The notes under the pieces: model-generated
The model's database searches: none
Told to the model about the DNA's origin: nothing
What the model saw: only the letters and a program-made list of their open reading frames with translations
Position numbers and translations under genes: made by a program
Origin: Rhodobacter huangdaonensis
Lineage (GTDB): Bacteria > Pseudomonadota > Alphaproteobacteria > Rhodobacterales > Rhodobacteraceae
Direction: 5' to 3'
DNA: 64,000 nt
NCBI RefSeq assembly: GCF_004022465.1
Contig: NZ_SAVA01000003.1
Span: 248,001-312,000 of the forward strand
Shown here: one piece after another, positions 1-9,795 of the stretch
Numbering within the stretch: position 1 is the first letter of the stretch
Layout of the letters: each line of letters opens with the position of its first letter

Positions 1-670
1 CCTTCGTGCCCGGCGCGCCGTCGGGCAGGCGGGCGAGGACGAGGTGGCAGACGTTCTTCGTCATGTCCGAATCGCCCCAGGAGATGAAGATCTTCTGCCC
101 GGTGACGGAATAGGTGCCGTCGCCATTCGGCTCGGCCTTGGTGCGCAGCGCGCCGACGTCGGAACCGGCCTGCGGTTCGGTCAGGTTCATCGTGCCCGAC
201 CATTCGCCCGAGATCAGCTTCGGCAGGTAGAGTTCCTTGATCTCGTCCGAGGCGTGATGCTCGAGTGCGTCGATCTGGCCCTGGGTCAGCAGCGGATTGA
301 GCTGCAGCGCGAGGTTGGCGCCCGACATCATGTCATTGACCGCGATCGCCATCGTCAGCGGCAGGCCCATGCCGCCGTATTCGACCGGCGAGGAGATCCC
401 GACCCAGCCGCCCTCGGCGATCTGCTCATAGGCTTCCTTGAACCCCGGCGAGGAGCGCACCACGCCGTTTTCCAGCTTCGCCGGATGCAGGTCGCCGTTG
501 CGGATCAGCGGCGCCATCACCTCGTCGCACAGCTTTGCCGCCTCGGTCAGGATCGCATCGACGGTCTCGCCGGTCGCCTCGGCGAATTTCTCGGTCGCCG
601 AGACCGGCGCGAGCGGCACCACCTTGTCGAGAATGAACCGCAGTTCCGCGACGGGCGAACGATAGGACAT
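1..670 (-). CDS. Acyl-CoA dehydrogenase, DmdC-like (3' end cut off by window edge)
   Basis: The first 223 codons of an acyl-CoA dehydrogenase; the rest lies beyond the left edge. The family oxidises acyl-CoA to 2-enoyl-CoA with FAD and passes electrons to electron-transfer flavoprotein. The N-terminal helical domain and the FAD-contact motif LTEPQAGSDVGAL (about residues 163-175) are visible. The start MSYRSPVAELRF and spacing resemble the long acyl-CoA dehydrogenases that include 3-methylmercaptopropionyl-CoA dehydrogenase (DmdC), common in Rhodobacteraceae, but substrate cannot be read from sequence. The start at 670 is set by GGAGGA at 675-680. It is divergent from tsaC, with a small inverted repeat between them. 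Confidence 0.9.
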   Translation of the reverse strand, partial: MSYRSPVAELRFILDKVVPLAPVSATEKFAEATGETVDAILTEAAKLCDEVMAPLIRNGDLHPAKLENGVVRSSPGFKEAYEQIAEGGWVGISSPVEYGGMGLPLTMAIAVNDMMSGANLALQLNPLLTQGQIDALEHHASDEIKELYLPKLISGEWSGTMNLTEPQAGSDVGALRTKAEPNGDGTYSVTGQKIFISWGDSDMTKNVCHLVLARLPDGAPGTK

Positions 671-717
671 GGCTTCCTCCTGGGGGCGCTTGGCAAGGGG
701 CGCCAGCGCGCTTATGA

Positions 718-731
718 CCGAGTTTACTCGG
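718..731. promoter_or_regulatory. Small inverted repeat between acyl-CoA dehydrogenase and tsaC
   Basis: The arms CCGAG and CTCGG flank TTTA, about 50 bp upstream of the acyl-CoA dehydrogenase start. It could be an operator for a regulator of acyl-CoA use, but it is short and the only copy seen. Confidence 0.25.
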
Positions 732-790
732 GCGACAAGTTACCGCAAGGGAAGGCGCCTTCAACCGCAACGCAGCGTCACCGGAGGTGA

Positions 791-1750
<960 letters not shown>

Positions 1751-1887
1751 GGGGCGCTGCCCCCTCGCGCCAGAGGCGCTCACCCCCGAGGTATTTTTGC
1801 CAAGATGAATGCAAAGGCACGTTTCGCTTGCGTTCTTCCTGGGAAAATACCTCGGGGGGAGGCGAAGCCGGGGGGCAGCGCCCCCCT
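1751..1887. repeat. Modular palindromic intergenic element, copy A (two-way terminator?)
   Basis: It fills the gap between convergent tsaC and yqgE. From outside in, each side has a G/C box (GGGGCGCTGCCCC left, GGGGGGCAGCGCCCCCC right), a small hairpin of private sequence (left GCGCC-AGA-GGCGC, right GGC-GAA-GCC) and a CCCCGAGGTATTTTT / AAAATACCTCGGGG inner arm. The loop is about 40 bases. The same build recurs at 14216, 20770, 35337 and 41103, with a half copy at 57720. Position suggests a bidirectional terminator; mobile-repeat origin is possible. Confidence 0.85.
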
Positions 1888-1894
1888 TCTGCGC

Positions 1895-2455
1895 TCAGGC
1901 GTGGCCCGCCGCGGCCGAAAGCGTGCGCGGATCGACGCCCATGGTGGCGAGGGCGCGCGTCCATTTCGTCGCGTGATCGGCACCGAGCACGATCTCGGCG
2001 TCGCCATCCGCGATGAGCCAGCCGTTCGACAGGATCTCGGCCTCGAGCTGCCCCGGCCCCCAGCCGGCATAGCCAAGCGCAAGGAGCGCGCGGTCCGGGC
2101 CACGGCCCTGTGCGATATCCTCGAGGATGTCGCGCGTTGCGGTCATCGCCATCTCGGGCATCACCTCCATCGCCGGCCCCTGCCCCGTCCAGTCGCGCGA
2201 ATGCAGCACGAAGCCGCGCCCGGTCTCGACCGGGCCGCCGAACAGGATCGGCGCACGCTCGGGCCGGTCCGAGGCGGTCACCGGGATGCCAAGCTGGGTG
2301 AGCAGGTCGCTCAGCCCCGGCGTCGGCAGCGGCTTGTTGACGATCACCCCCATCGCGCCCTCGGGCGAATGGGCGCAGACCGCCACCACCGCATGCTCGA
2401 AGCGCGGGTCGCCCATGCCGGGCATCGCGATCAGGAGTTTTCCGGTCAGGTCCAT
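1895..2455 (-). CDS. yqgE: YqgE/AlgH family protein (UPF0301)
   Basis: A conserved single-domain protein (186 residues, normal length) of unresolved molecular role; AlgH of Pseudomonas gave the family its name as a putative regulator. The N-terminus MDLTGKLLIAMPGM and the segments VIVNKPL and LFGGPVE are family signatures. An ATG ten codons upstream (2485) is possible, but GGAGG five bases before 2455 decides for the shorter form. It is convergent with tsaC and divergent from the DsbD-like gene. Confidence 0.9.
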   Translation of the reverse strand: MDLTGKLLIAMPGMGDPRFEHAVVAVCAHSPEGAMGVIVNKPLPTPGLSDLLTQLGIPVTASDRPERAPILFGGPVETGRGFVLHSRDWTGQGPAMEVMPEMAMTATRDILEDIAQGRGPDRALLALGYAGWGPGQLEAEILSNGWLIADGDAEIVLGADHATKWTRALATMGVDPRTLSAAAGHA

Positions 2456-2584
2456 GTCGGCCTCCACGGGCGCGGGATGCGCCATTCCTCAAAAGGTGGT
2501 CGCGTGCCCCCGCGCGATCAAGCCCCCGCCCCGCGCCGACTGTGGCAAAGCCGCACACAAAGACCGCGCTGGCGCGTTTGTGAC

Positions 2585-2613
2585 TTGGACTGCCCGGCCC
2601 CGAGGCGCTATCG
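2585..2613 (+). promoter_or_regulatory. Sigma-70-type promoter of the DsbD-like gene
   Basis: TTGGAC at 2585-2590, a 17-base spacer and CTATCG at 2608-2613. The predicted transcription start falls at 2620-2621, on the ATG, so the mRNA may be leaderless; three other genes in the window share this geometry. Confidence 0.5.
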
Positions 2614-2620
2614 GAAGCAC

Positions 2621-3418
2621 ATGCCCAGACATCTCGCCCCGCTGCTTCCGCTCTGCCTCTGCCTTGCCGCGCTTTCCGCCCGCGCCGAGGAGCCGCTGCC
2701 CCCCGGCATGGAGGGGGCCGAGGTGCTGCCCGGCTGGGAGGCCCCCGACGGCAGCCGGATCGCAGCCCTGAAGATCGCACTCGATCCCGGCTGGAAGACC
2801 TACTGGCGCAGCCCGGGCGATGCCGGGGTGCCGCCGGTGATCGATTTCGCCGGGTCGGACAATGTCGCCAAGGTGCAGGTGATCTGGCCCGCGCCGCAGG
2901 TCTTCGACCAGAACGGGCTGCGCACCGTGGGCTATCACGACGAGATGATCCTGCCGCTCAAGATCACCCCCACGGATCCGGCGAAACCGGTGACGCTGTC
3001 GGCCGATCTCGACATGGGGATCTGCCACGATGTCTGCGTGCCGGTCTCGCTTGAACTTGGCGCCGATCTTGCCGGGCCGGGCGCGCCCGATGCCGAGATC
3101 CGCGCGGCGATGGCGGCGGTGCCGCTGCGCCAGCCCGGCCTTGCGCATTGCACGGTCGAGCCGATCGCCGACGGGATGCGGGTGAAGGCGGCGATCGACC
3201 TGCCCGAGGCGGCGGGCGAGGTGGCGCTGTTCGAACTGCGCTCGACGCCGATGTGGGTCTCGGATTCGGAGGCCGAGCGGCAAGGGAACACGCTGCTCGC
3301 CAGCGCCGAATTCGTGCCCGACAGCGGCAAGCCCTTCCCCCTCGATCAGTCCGATCTGCGGATCACCGTGCTGAGCGACGCGGGCGCGATCGAGATCGAC
3401 GGCTGCCCCGCGAACTGA
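2621..3418 (+). CDS. Periplasmic DsbD N-terminal-domain protein
   Basis: A 265-residue secreted protein. MPRHLAPLLPLCLCLAAL followed by SARA is a signal peptide with cleavage near residue 22. The rest matches the DsbD/ScsB N-terminal (alpha) domain, which relays thiol reduction in the periplasm; CHDVCVPV near residue 133 carries the conserved cysteine pair. The transmembrane and C-terminal thioredoxin domains of DsbD are missing, so its electron donor must be encoded elsewhere. Upstream in-frame codons reach back to 1805 but overlap yqgE and the palindromic element, so 2621 is the sensible start. It ends six bases from the convergent RND gene. Confidence 0.8.
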   Translation: MPRHLAPLLPLCLCLAALSARAEEPLPPGMEGAEVLPGWEAPDGSRIAALKIALDPGWKTYWRSPGDAGVPPVIDFAGSDNVAKVQVIWPAPQVFDQNGLRTVGYHDEMILPLKITPTDPAKPVTLSADLDMGICHDVCVPVSLELGADLAGPGAPDAEIRAAMAAVPLRQPGLAHCTVEPIADGMRVKAAIDLPEAAGEVALFELRSTPMWVSDSEAERQGNTLLASAEFVPDSGKPFPLDQSDLRITVLSDAGAIEIDGCPAN

Positions 3419-3424
3419 GACGCC

Positions 3425-6400
3425 TCAGCGCGCCGCACCGAGCCGTGCGCGCGCGATCCGCGGCGCGACGAGCCCCGCGCCCGCCACCACCAGCGCCGCA
3501 AGCCCCACGAACAGGCCAAGTGCCGCCGCGACGCCCTGCCCCGCCAGCATCGCGCGGCCGAGCGTTGCGACGAAGGCGAGCACGATCAGCCCCGCCGCCG
3601 CACCCAGCACCCCGCGCAGCGGCCGCGCCCGCAGCCCGTGGCGCAGCGCCCGCAGCTGTCGCGTCACATCGAGCTGGATCGCCAGCACCGTCGGCACCAC
3701 CAGCAGCACGATCACCATGCCGAAGCCGAGCCCGTAGCACAGGGTGATGACCGTGGGTTTCAGGAACAGCGCCGAGGCCGAGGTCTCGTAAAGCAGCGGC
3801 GCCAGCCCCAGCACCGTCGTCAGCGTGGTCAGCAGCACCGGCCGCAGCCGGTCCGCCACCGCATCGACGATCGCCGGGCCAAGGCCGCGCTTCACCGCAT
3901 ATTCATCGACGGTCGAGATCAGCACGATCGCATCGTTGATGATGATCCCGGTCATGCCGATCAGCCCGACGACCGAGAACATCGACATCGGCAGCCCCCA
4001 GAGCGCATGGCCCCAGATCGCGCCGACAAGGCCGAAGGGAATCACCGACATCACCACCACCGGCCGGGTCCAGCTGGCAAAGATCCAGGCGAGCACGATG
4101 TAGATGCCGACGAGGCACAGGATCAGCCCGGTCATCGCGTCCGACATGAAGTCGCGCTCCTGCTCGGCCGCGCCGGTCAGGGTGAAGACGACGCCGCGCT
4201 CCTCGGCGATGCGCGGCAGGATCTCGTCGCGGAGCATGCGCTGGATCTCGTTCGCCCGCGCCGGATCATCCTCGGAGATGTCGCCGGTGACGCCCACGCG
4301 CCGCACCCCGTCCTCGCGCCGGATCGTCGAGAAGCCGGTTTCCGAGCGCAGGGTGACGATGTCGGAGAGCGGCACCCAGTTGCCCGCCGGCGTGCGCATC
4401 TGCATCCGCTCGATGAAATCGGCGGTCAGCTCGCGTTCCGGCAGCTCGACCCGGATCGAGGCCGAGCGCACGCCGTCGGGATAGGTTGCCGCCTCGGTGC
4501 CGTTCAGCCGCGCCCGCAGTTCGCGCCCGAGGCTGTCAATGTCGAAGCCGAGCGCCGCACCCTGCGGGGTCAGCGACAGGATCAGCTCCTCCTTGTCATA
4601 GGCGAGCGTGTCCTCGAGGGCCGAAACCTCGGGGAAGGCCGCAAGCGCCGCCTTCAGGTCTTCGGCCGCCTCCTTCAGCACCCGGCTTTCGGCGCCCGAG
4701 AACTGCACCGAGATGCCGTCCGACGAAGGCCCGCTGCGGAAGCCGCGGAAGCTGAGCTCCTCGAGCAGCGGCATCCGCTCGGCCTCGCGCTGCAGGCGGG
4801 CGACGAAATCGGCCGAGGAGAAGGGGCGCAGGTCGGCATCGATCAGCTCGACCGAGATCGAGCCCAGAAGGTCGGTGTCCTTGCCCTCGGCCGAGGCAAG
4901 CGCGCGGACCGAGGCGCCGCCGATCTGGCCCAGCACATATTCGACCGGGTTGGTGCCGGTCTCGGCCGCGTACTCCTGTCCGACCCGGTCGACGGCGCGC
5001 TGCAGCGCCTGCATCTGCGCCATGGTGTCGGCGCGCGAGGCGCCCGCCAGCATGGCAAAGGCGCCCGAGACCGTCGACTGTTCGGGCGGCGCGAAGAAGC
5101 GCCACTGCACCGTGCCGCCGATCAGCAGCGCGACCTGGCTGAGCAGCAGCGCAAGCGCGCCCGCCACGACCGCATAGCGCGCCCGCACGATCAGCCGCAC
5201 CATCGGCCGCATGATCTGCACCCGCACCCAGTCGAGCCCGCGGTTCACCCCCCGCGAGGGCGCGTCATACCAGGCGCCCTTCGCAGTATGGGCAAGCGCG
5301 TGGCTCATGTGGTTGGGCAGGATCAGGAAGCACTCGATCAGCGAGGCGGCGAGCACCGCGATCACCGTCCAGGGGATATCCTCGACCATCCGCCCCATCG
5401 GCCCGCCGACCACCGTCAGCCCGGCAAAGGCGATGATCGTGGTCAGCGACGAGGCGAGCACCGGCGCCGCCATCCGCCAGGCCCCCTGCTCGGCCGCGAG
5501 AACCGGGTGCTCGCCCAGCTCGCGGGCGCGGAAATCGGCGTGCTCGCCGACCACGATCGCATCGTCGACGACGATGCCTAGGGTCAGGATCAGCGCGAAG
5601 ATCGAGATCATGTTGAGCGTCATGCCGCCGAGGTACATGACCGCCAGCGCCGCCGCCATCGAGGTGGGAATCCCCATCGCCACCCAGAAGGCGGTGCGCG
5701 CATTCAGGAACAGGAACAGCAGCACCAGCACCAGCGCCAGCCCCTGCGCGCCGTTCTTCATCAGGAGTTCGAGCCGCTGGATGATCGCGGCCGAGCGGGT
5801 GCGCACAAGGTCGATGGTGGTGCCCGCAGGCAGGGTCGGGCGGATCTCGGCCACCACCGCCTCGACTTCGTGCTGCAGCGCGATCGCATCGCCCGCCGCC
5901 GAGCGCGAGACATTCACCGTCATCGCCGGGTTCGCGCCGACGAAATAGGCCCGCGCCCGGTTCGCCCCCTCGACGCGGATCTGCGCCACATCGCCGATGG
6001 TCAGCAGCGAACCGTCCGGGTTGGTGCGGATCACGATCCCCGCGATGTCGCGCGCCGCGCGCCGCTCCTCGCCGGTACGCACACGCGCCGCGCCCCCCGC
6101 CACGTCGCCCGCGGGGCTCGTCGCCGCCTCGGCCGCGATCAGCGCCGAGATCTGGCTCAGCGTCACGTTGTGGCGCATCATCTGCGCCGTCGGCACCTCG
6201 ACCAGCGTGCGCGGCGCGGCCATGCCCTGCACCGTGGTGCGCGTCACCCCCGCCGCGTAGAGCCGCACCACCAGCTCGTCGGCCAGCCGGCCCAGCTGTT
6301 CGGGCGAGATCGGGCCGGTCAGCACCACATCGGTCACCGTGTCGCGCCAGACGCCGCGGGTGACGACGGGCTCGTCGGCGGCCTCGGGCAGATCGCCCGC

Positions 6401-6874
6401 GGCGGTGATCGCCTGCTCGACATCGTTCACCGCGCGGCCCATGTCCCAGCCCGGCTCGAACTCGAGGGTGATCGTCGCCTTGCCCTCGATCGCCCGGCTT
6501 TCGGAACTGTCGACGCCCTCGACCGAGAGCAGCGAAGGTTCGAGCACCTGCACGACAGCGCGGTCGACATCCTCGGCGCCGGCGCCCTCCCAGGTCACCT
6601 CGACCTTGACCTCTTCGGTCACCGAATCGGGGAAGAACTGCGCACGCATCTTCGGCAGCACGGCAAGGCCGGCGCAAAGCATGATGACAAGCACGATATT
6701 CGCCAGCGTGCGGTGCCGGGTGAAGCGGCCGATGATCCCGCGCGGCGGCGGCAGGGGCTCGTCGGGGCGCACAAAGGCGCCCTCGGCCCGGGCGGCCTCG
6801 GCCGCGGCAGCATTCGCCTCGGTCGCGGTGGCGGTCGCGATGCTGTCGGGGGTATCCTCGGGGCGTGCGCTCAC
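3425..6874 (-). CDS. RND-family efflux permease (AcrB/MexB-like)
   Basis: An inner-membrane proton-driven pump of the hydrophobe/amphiphile efflux type, 1149 residues. It has the usual plan: first membrane helix at about 55-75, a large periplasmic porter loop, helices 2-6 with the proton-relay motif GIVVDDAIVVGEH, a second loop and helices 8-12. A hydrophilic Ala/Glu-rich leader of about 50 residues precedes helix 1. After helix 12 the chain continues for about 70 residues with two more hydrophobic stretches, unusual for the family. The start is GTG, four bases after the adaptor stop, so the two are co-transcribed. No outer-membrane channel or regulator gene is adjacent; the substrate is unknown. 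Confidence 0.93.
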   Translation of the reverse strand: MSARPEDTPDSIATATATEANAAAAEAARAEGAFVRPDEPLPPPRGIIGRFTRHRTLANIVLVIMLCAGLAVLPKMRAQFFPDSVTEEVKVEVTWEGAGAEDVDRAVVQVLEPSLLSVEGVDSSESRAIEGKATITLEFEPGWDMGRAVNDVEQAITAAGDLPEAADEPVVTRGVWRDTVTDVVLTGPISPEQLGRLADELVVRLYAAGVTRTTVQGMAAPRTLVEVPTAQMMRHNVTLSQISALIAAEAATSPAGDVAGGAARVRTGEERRAARDIAGIVIRTNPDGSLLTIGDVAQIRVEGANRARAYFVGANPAMTVNVSRSAAGDAIALQHEVEAVVAEIRPTLPAGTTIDLVRTRSAAIIQRLELLMKNGAQGLALVLVLLFLFLNARTAFWVAMGIPTSMAAALAVMYLGGMTLNMISIFALILTLGIVVDDAIVVGEHADFRARELGEHPVLAAEQGAWRMAAPVLASSLTTIIAFAGLTVVGGPMGRMVEDIPWTVIAVLAASLIECFLILPNHMSHALAHTAKGAWYDAPSRGVNRGLDWVRVQIMRPMVRLIVRARYAVVAGALALLLSQVALLIGGTVQWRFFAPPEQSTVSGAFAMLAGASRADTMAQMQALQRAVDRVGQEYAAETGTNPVEYVLGQIGGASVRALASAEGKDTDLLGSISVELIDADLRPFSSADFVARLQREAERMPLLEELSFRGFRSGPSSDGISVQFSGAESRVLKEAAEDLKAALAAFPEVSALEDTLAYDKEELILSLTPQGAALGFDIDSLGRELRARLNGTEAATYPDGVRSASIRVELPERELTADFIERMQMRTPAGNWVPLSDIVTLRSETGFSTIRREDGVRRVGVTGDISEDDPARANEIQRMLRDEILPRIAEERGVVFTLTGAAEQERDFMSDAMTGLILCLVGIYIVLAWIFASWTRPVVVMSVIPFGLVGAIWGHALWGLPMSMFSVVGLIGMTGIIINDAIVLISTVDEYAVKRGLGPAIVDAVADRLRPVLLTTLTTVLGLAPLLYETSASALFLKPTVITLCYGLGFGMVIVLLVVPTVLAIQLDVTRQLRALRHGLRARPLRGVLGAAAGLIVLAFVATLGRAMLAGQGVAAALGLFVGLAALVVAGAGLVAPRIARARLGAAR

Positions 6875-6878
6875 CGGC

Positions 6879-8333
6879 TCAGCCCCCGGTCCGCGCTTCG
6901 AGCCGGTCGATCAGCTCGGCCGGCACCGCCTCCTCGGCGAGCTGGGCAAGGAGGCGCGCCTTCGTCTCGGAGGGCATGCGCGCATTCGCCTCGACCTGCG
7001 CAATCAGCCGCGCGCGGTGCGCGGCGTCGAGCGGCACCAGCGCCGGCGCGGTGGCGGCCGCGCCCGGCCGCAGCGGGCGCAGCTTCAGCCCCTCGCCCAG
7101 AAGCGGCGTGCGTTCGGCGACGATCTCCTGCCCGGTGGCAAGCCCTGCCGCGCGGATCAGCACCGTGTCGCCCTGCCGGTGCAGCACCTCGACCGGCACC
7201 GCGGCAAGCCGGTCGCCCGCGCCAAGGAGCAGCACCCGGCCATCCGCGCCGACGGCGGCCGACGGCACCTCGGCCACCGCCTCGAGCGGCGGCGCGTCGA
7301 GGGTGACGGTGACGAAATCGCCGGCCTTGAAGCCCGCAGGCGCATCGAGCCGGGCGAAGAGCTGACGCCCGGTCTGCCCGGTCTCGACCGCCGCCCCCAC
7401 CCGCACCAGCGTCGCGGGCGCGCTGAGCGTGCGCCCCTGCAGATCCAGCGCCACCTCGGCCTGCATCGGCACCAGCGCGCCGGCGGCATCGGTCAGCCGG
7501 GCGAATTGCGCCGTCGAGACCCGGAACGAAACCTCGAGCGCGGCGGGGTCGATCAGCTCGCCGAGCATCTCGTTCGTCGCCACGACCCGCCCCTTCACCG
7601 CGCTGATCCCGGCGAGGTTGCCGGCAAAGCCCGCGCGGATCATCGTGTCGCGCAGCTTGCGCTCGGCCTCGCCAAGCGTGATCTCGGCGCGGCGCAGCGT
7701 GTTGCGCGCCTGATCGAGCCCGGCCTCGGCCGCCGAGAGCGCCGTGCGCTTCGTCAGCACCGCCTGATCGGCGGCCGAAACGGCAAGCTCGGCGGTCTCG
7801 GTGTCGGCCGCCTTGCCGAAACCCTTCGCGTCGATCGAGCGTTGCCGGTCGAGCGCCGAGCGGCGCAGGTCCGCCTGCCGGCCGGCCGCGGTCAGGTCAT
7901 CCGAGGCGATCGCCATGGTGCGCTCGGCCAGCGCCAGCGCCGCCTGCGCCTCGCCGCGCGCCGCGGCCGCGGTGTCGCGCGCCGCCTGTGCCTCGGCCGG
8001 GTCGAGCTGCACCAGCAGTTCGCCCGCCGAGACCGTGCCGCCCTCGACGAAATTCGGCGACAGATCCCGGATCCGCCCCGCCGCCGCCGCCCGCAGTTCG
8101 AGCCGCCGCACCGCGCGGATCTCGCCATAGGCGGTAAGCCGCGGCACCCGCGTGCCGAAGTCGAGCGTCACCACATTCGCCGCAAAGACCCGCTCGCGCG
8201 CCTGCGCCGGGCGCTCGGGCGCGGCATTGCGTGCGCTGATCGCCGCGATGACGGCATAGCCCCCCGCCGCCAGCAGCCCAAGGGTCAGCGCAGTGAGAAA
8301 CAGCCCCATCAGGGAGCGGGTGAGAAACTTCAT
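6879..8333 (-). CDS. RND efflux periplasmic adaptor (membrane fusion protein)
   Basis: A 484-residue adaptor that links the downstream RND pump to an outer-membrane channel. It has an N-terminal membrane anchor (about residues 8-30), a lipoyl half-motif (AAAAGRIRDLSPNFVEGG), a long Ala-rich alpha-helical hairpin (about 115-220), the second lipoyl half, beta-barrel and membrane-proximal domains. No lipobox cysteine is seen, so a helix rather than a lipid probably anchors it. It is the first gene of the two-gene pump operon; the 119 bases upstream separate it from the uracil-DNA glycosylase gene and probably hold its promoter. Confidence 0.93.
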   Translation of the reverse strand: MKFLTRSLMGLFLTALTLGLLAAGGYAVIAAISARNAAPERPAQARERVFAANVVTLDFGTRVPRLTAYGEIRAVRRLELRAAAAGRIRDLSPNFVEGGTVSAGELLVQLDPAEAQAARDTAAAARGEAQAALALAERTMAIASDDLTAAGRQADLRRSALDRQRSIDAKGFGKAADTETAELAVSAADQAVLTKRTALSAAEAGLDQARNTLRRAEITLGEAERKLRDTMIRAGFAGNLAGISAVKGRVVATNEMLGELIDPAALEVSFRVSTAQFARLTDAAGALVPMQAEVALDLQGRTLSAPATLVRVGAAVETGQTGRQLFARLDAPAGFKAGDFVTVTLDAPPLEAVAEVPSAAVGADGRVLLLGAGDRLAAVPVEVLHRQGDTVLIRAAGLATGQEIVAERTPLLGEGLKLRPLRPGAAATAPALVPLDAAHRARLIAQVEANARMPSETKARLLAQLAEEAVPAELIDRLEARTGG

Positions 8334-8452
8334 CGTCCGTGTCCTGTCGGTCGGTGCGGCGGAAAGGGGCTGGCCCTGGCCTGGTCCTTACGCAAAGTCT
8401 AGCGCGCATCCTACGGGACGGAGTGTCGCTTCACCCGCCGTTCACGCATTTG

Positions 8453-9268
8453 TCAGGGCGCGCGCGCATTCAGCCGCGCGCGCAGGTCGAGCAGATCGGC
8501 CCAGGCCTCGCGCTTGGCATGGGGCTGGCGCAGCAGATAGGCCGGGTGGGTCATCGGCAGCGCGGGCCGGCCGAAGGCCTCGGCCCAGTGTCCGCGCAGC
8601 CGCAGGATGCCGCGCTTGTTCAGTGCCGCGGCGCAGGCGGCATTGCCCATCAGCACGATCAGATCGGGATCGGCGAGCTCGACATGGCGGGCGAGGAAGG
8701 GCAGCATCTGCGCAATCTCGGCCGGTTCCGGGTCGCGGTTGCCCGGCGGGCGCCAGGGCAGCACGTTGGTGATGTAGAAGGCCGCCTCGGCATCGGGGCT
8801 GGTCCGGGCAAGCCCGATCGCGGCGAACATCTTGTCGAGCAGATGCCCCGCCCGGCCGACGAAGGGCTTGCCCTGGATGTCCTCGTCGCGGCCCGGCGCC
8901 TCGCCGATGATCATCACCCGCGCCTTCGGGTTGCCGTCGGCAAAGACCGTGGTCTTTGCCCCCTTCTTCAGCTCGCACAGATCATAGGCCGCAATCGCCT
9001 CGCGCAGCGCCTCGAGGTCTTTTGCCGCAGCCGCCGCCCGGCGCGCCTCGGCGACCGGATCGGGGCCGGCCTCGGGCACAGGCAGTGGCCGCGGGCCGGG
9101 GCCCTGCGAGGCCACCGCGGCGGCCGCGGGTTTCGGCGTGTTCAGCGTCTCGGGCAGCGCATAGGCGTCGACCGGCTCGTCGAGCACAGCCGAATCCACC
9201 CCGAGCTCGATCAGCCATTCGAGCGCGGCGCGGGCAGCGTTGTAATCGAGATCGGCTCCGGCGGTCAT
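8453..9268 (-). CDS. Uracil-DNA glycosylase, family-4-like without Fe-S cysteines
   Basis: Removes uracil from DNA as the first step of base-excision repair. Family-4 landmarks are present: motif A GEAPGRDEDIQGKPFVGRAG (about residues 122-141), the ITNVLPWRPP segment and motif B MTHPAYLLRQP near the C-terminus. The usual family-4 enzyme binds a 4Fe-4S cluster through four cysteines; here only one (YDLCELKKG) remains, and the positions in the LPWRPP and AQMLPFL segments are not cysteine. From memory, cluster-free relatives have been described in Bradyrhizobium. About 90 residues of poorly conserved, Pro/Ala-rich sequence precede the catalytic domain. It follows the DUF2628 gene by nine bases, so the two are probably one operon. 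Confidence 0.85.
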   Translation of the reverse strand: MTAGADLDYNAARAALEWLIELGVDSAVLDEPVDAYALPETLNTPKPAAAAVASQGPGPRPLPVPEAGPDPVAEARRAAAAAKDLEALREAIAAYDLCELKKGAKTTVFADGNPKARVMIIGEAPGRDEDIQGKPFVGRAGHLLDKMFAAIGLARTSPDAEAAFYITNVLPWRPPGNRDPEPAEIAQMLPFLARHVELADPDLIVLMGNAACAAALNKRGILRLRGHWAEAFGRPALPMTHPAYLLRQPHAKREAWADLLDLRARLNARAP

Positions 9269-9277
9269 GCCGCCAAG

Positions 9278-9631
9278 CTATGCCGGGGCGCGGCCGGGGT
9301 AAAGCACCCGTCCCATCGGATGCCCGCCCCGATCGACGCGCAGCATCACCTCGGCTCGCCCGAGCGCCCGCTTGCGCCAGGCGGGATAGGCCAGGAAGGG
9401 CGAGACTAAGACACCGATACCCATCAGATAAAGCACCAGAACCACCAGCGCGCGGGCATAGAACCCGTGTACGAGATAATAAAGCGGGCCAAAGAGCAGC
9501 GCCCAGAACCAGCTCAGCGCGGTCGATTCGTCGAAGCTGTCGGCAAGCTGCCAGGCTTCGGCCCGGCTCGCCGCGGCCTCGCGCCGCAGCCGCCGCCGCC
9601 GATCCTGGGCGGAGATCGGAACATCCGGCAT
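9278..9631 (-). CDS. Small membrane protein, DUF2628-like
   Basis: A 117-residue protein of unknown function. An N-terminal basic helix (RRRRLRREAAASRAEAW) is followed by two close hydrophobic helices (FWALLFGPLYYLVHG and ALVVLVLYLMGIGVLVSPF) and a YPAWRKRAL turn, the layout of DUF2628 proteins. A good ribosome site AGGAGAGG precedes the ATG. It lies nine bases upstream of the uracil-DNA glycosylase gene and is divergent from pyrB. Confidence 0.7.
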   Translation of the reverse strand: MPDVPISAQDRRRRLRREAAASRAEAWQLADSFDESTALSWFWALLFGPLYYLVHGFYARALVVLVLYLMGIGVLVSPFLAYPAWRKRALGRAEVMLRVDRGGHPMGRVLYPGRAPA

Positions 9632-9795
9632 GGCACCTCTCCTGAAATCAGTCCGTCAAAGTCCCATTCTGCCCCGGCGCCATGGCAAAACCGGGGCAAG
9701 GATGCGACGTTTTCCACCCCCGCCCCGGCCGCTTCATGCTGGACGGATGCCCCCCCTTTTGCCATAAGCGGCCCCGGACAACTTCGGAGGCAGTC

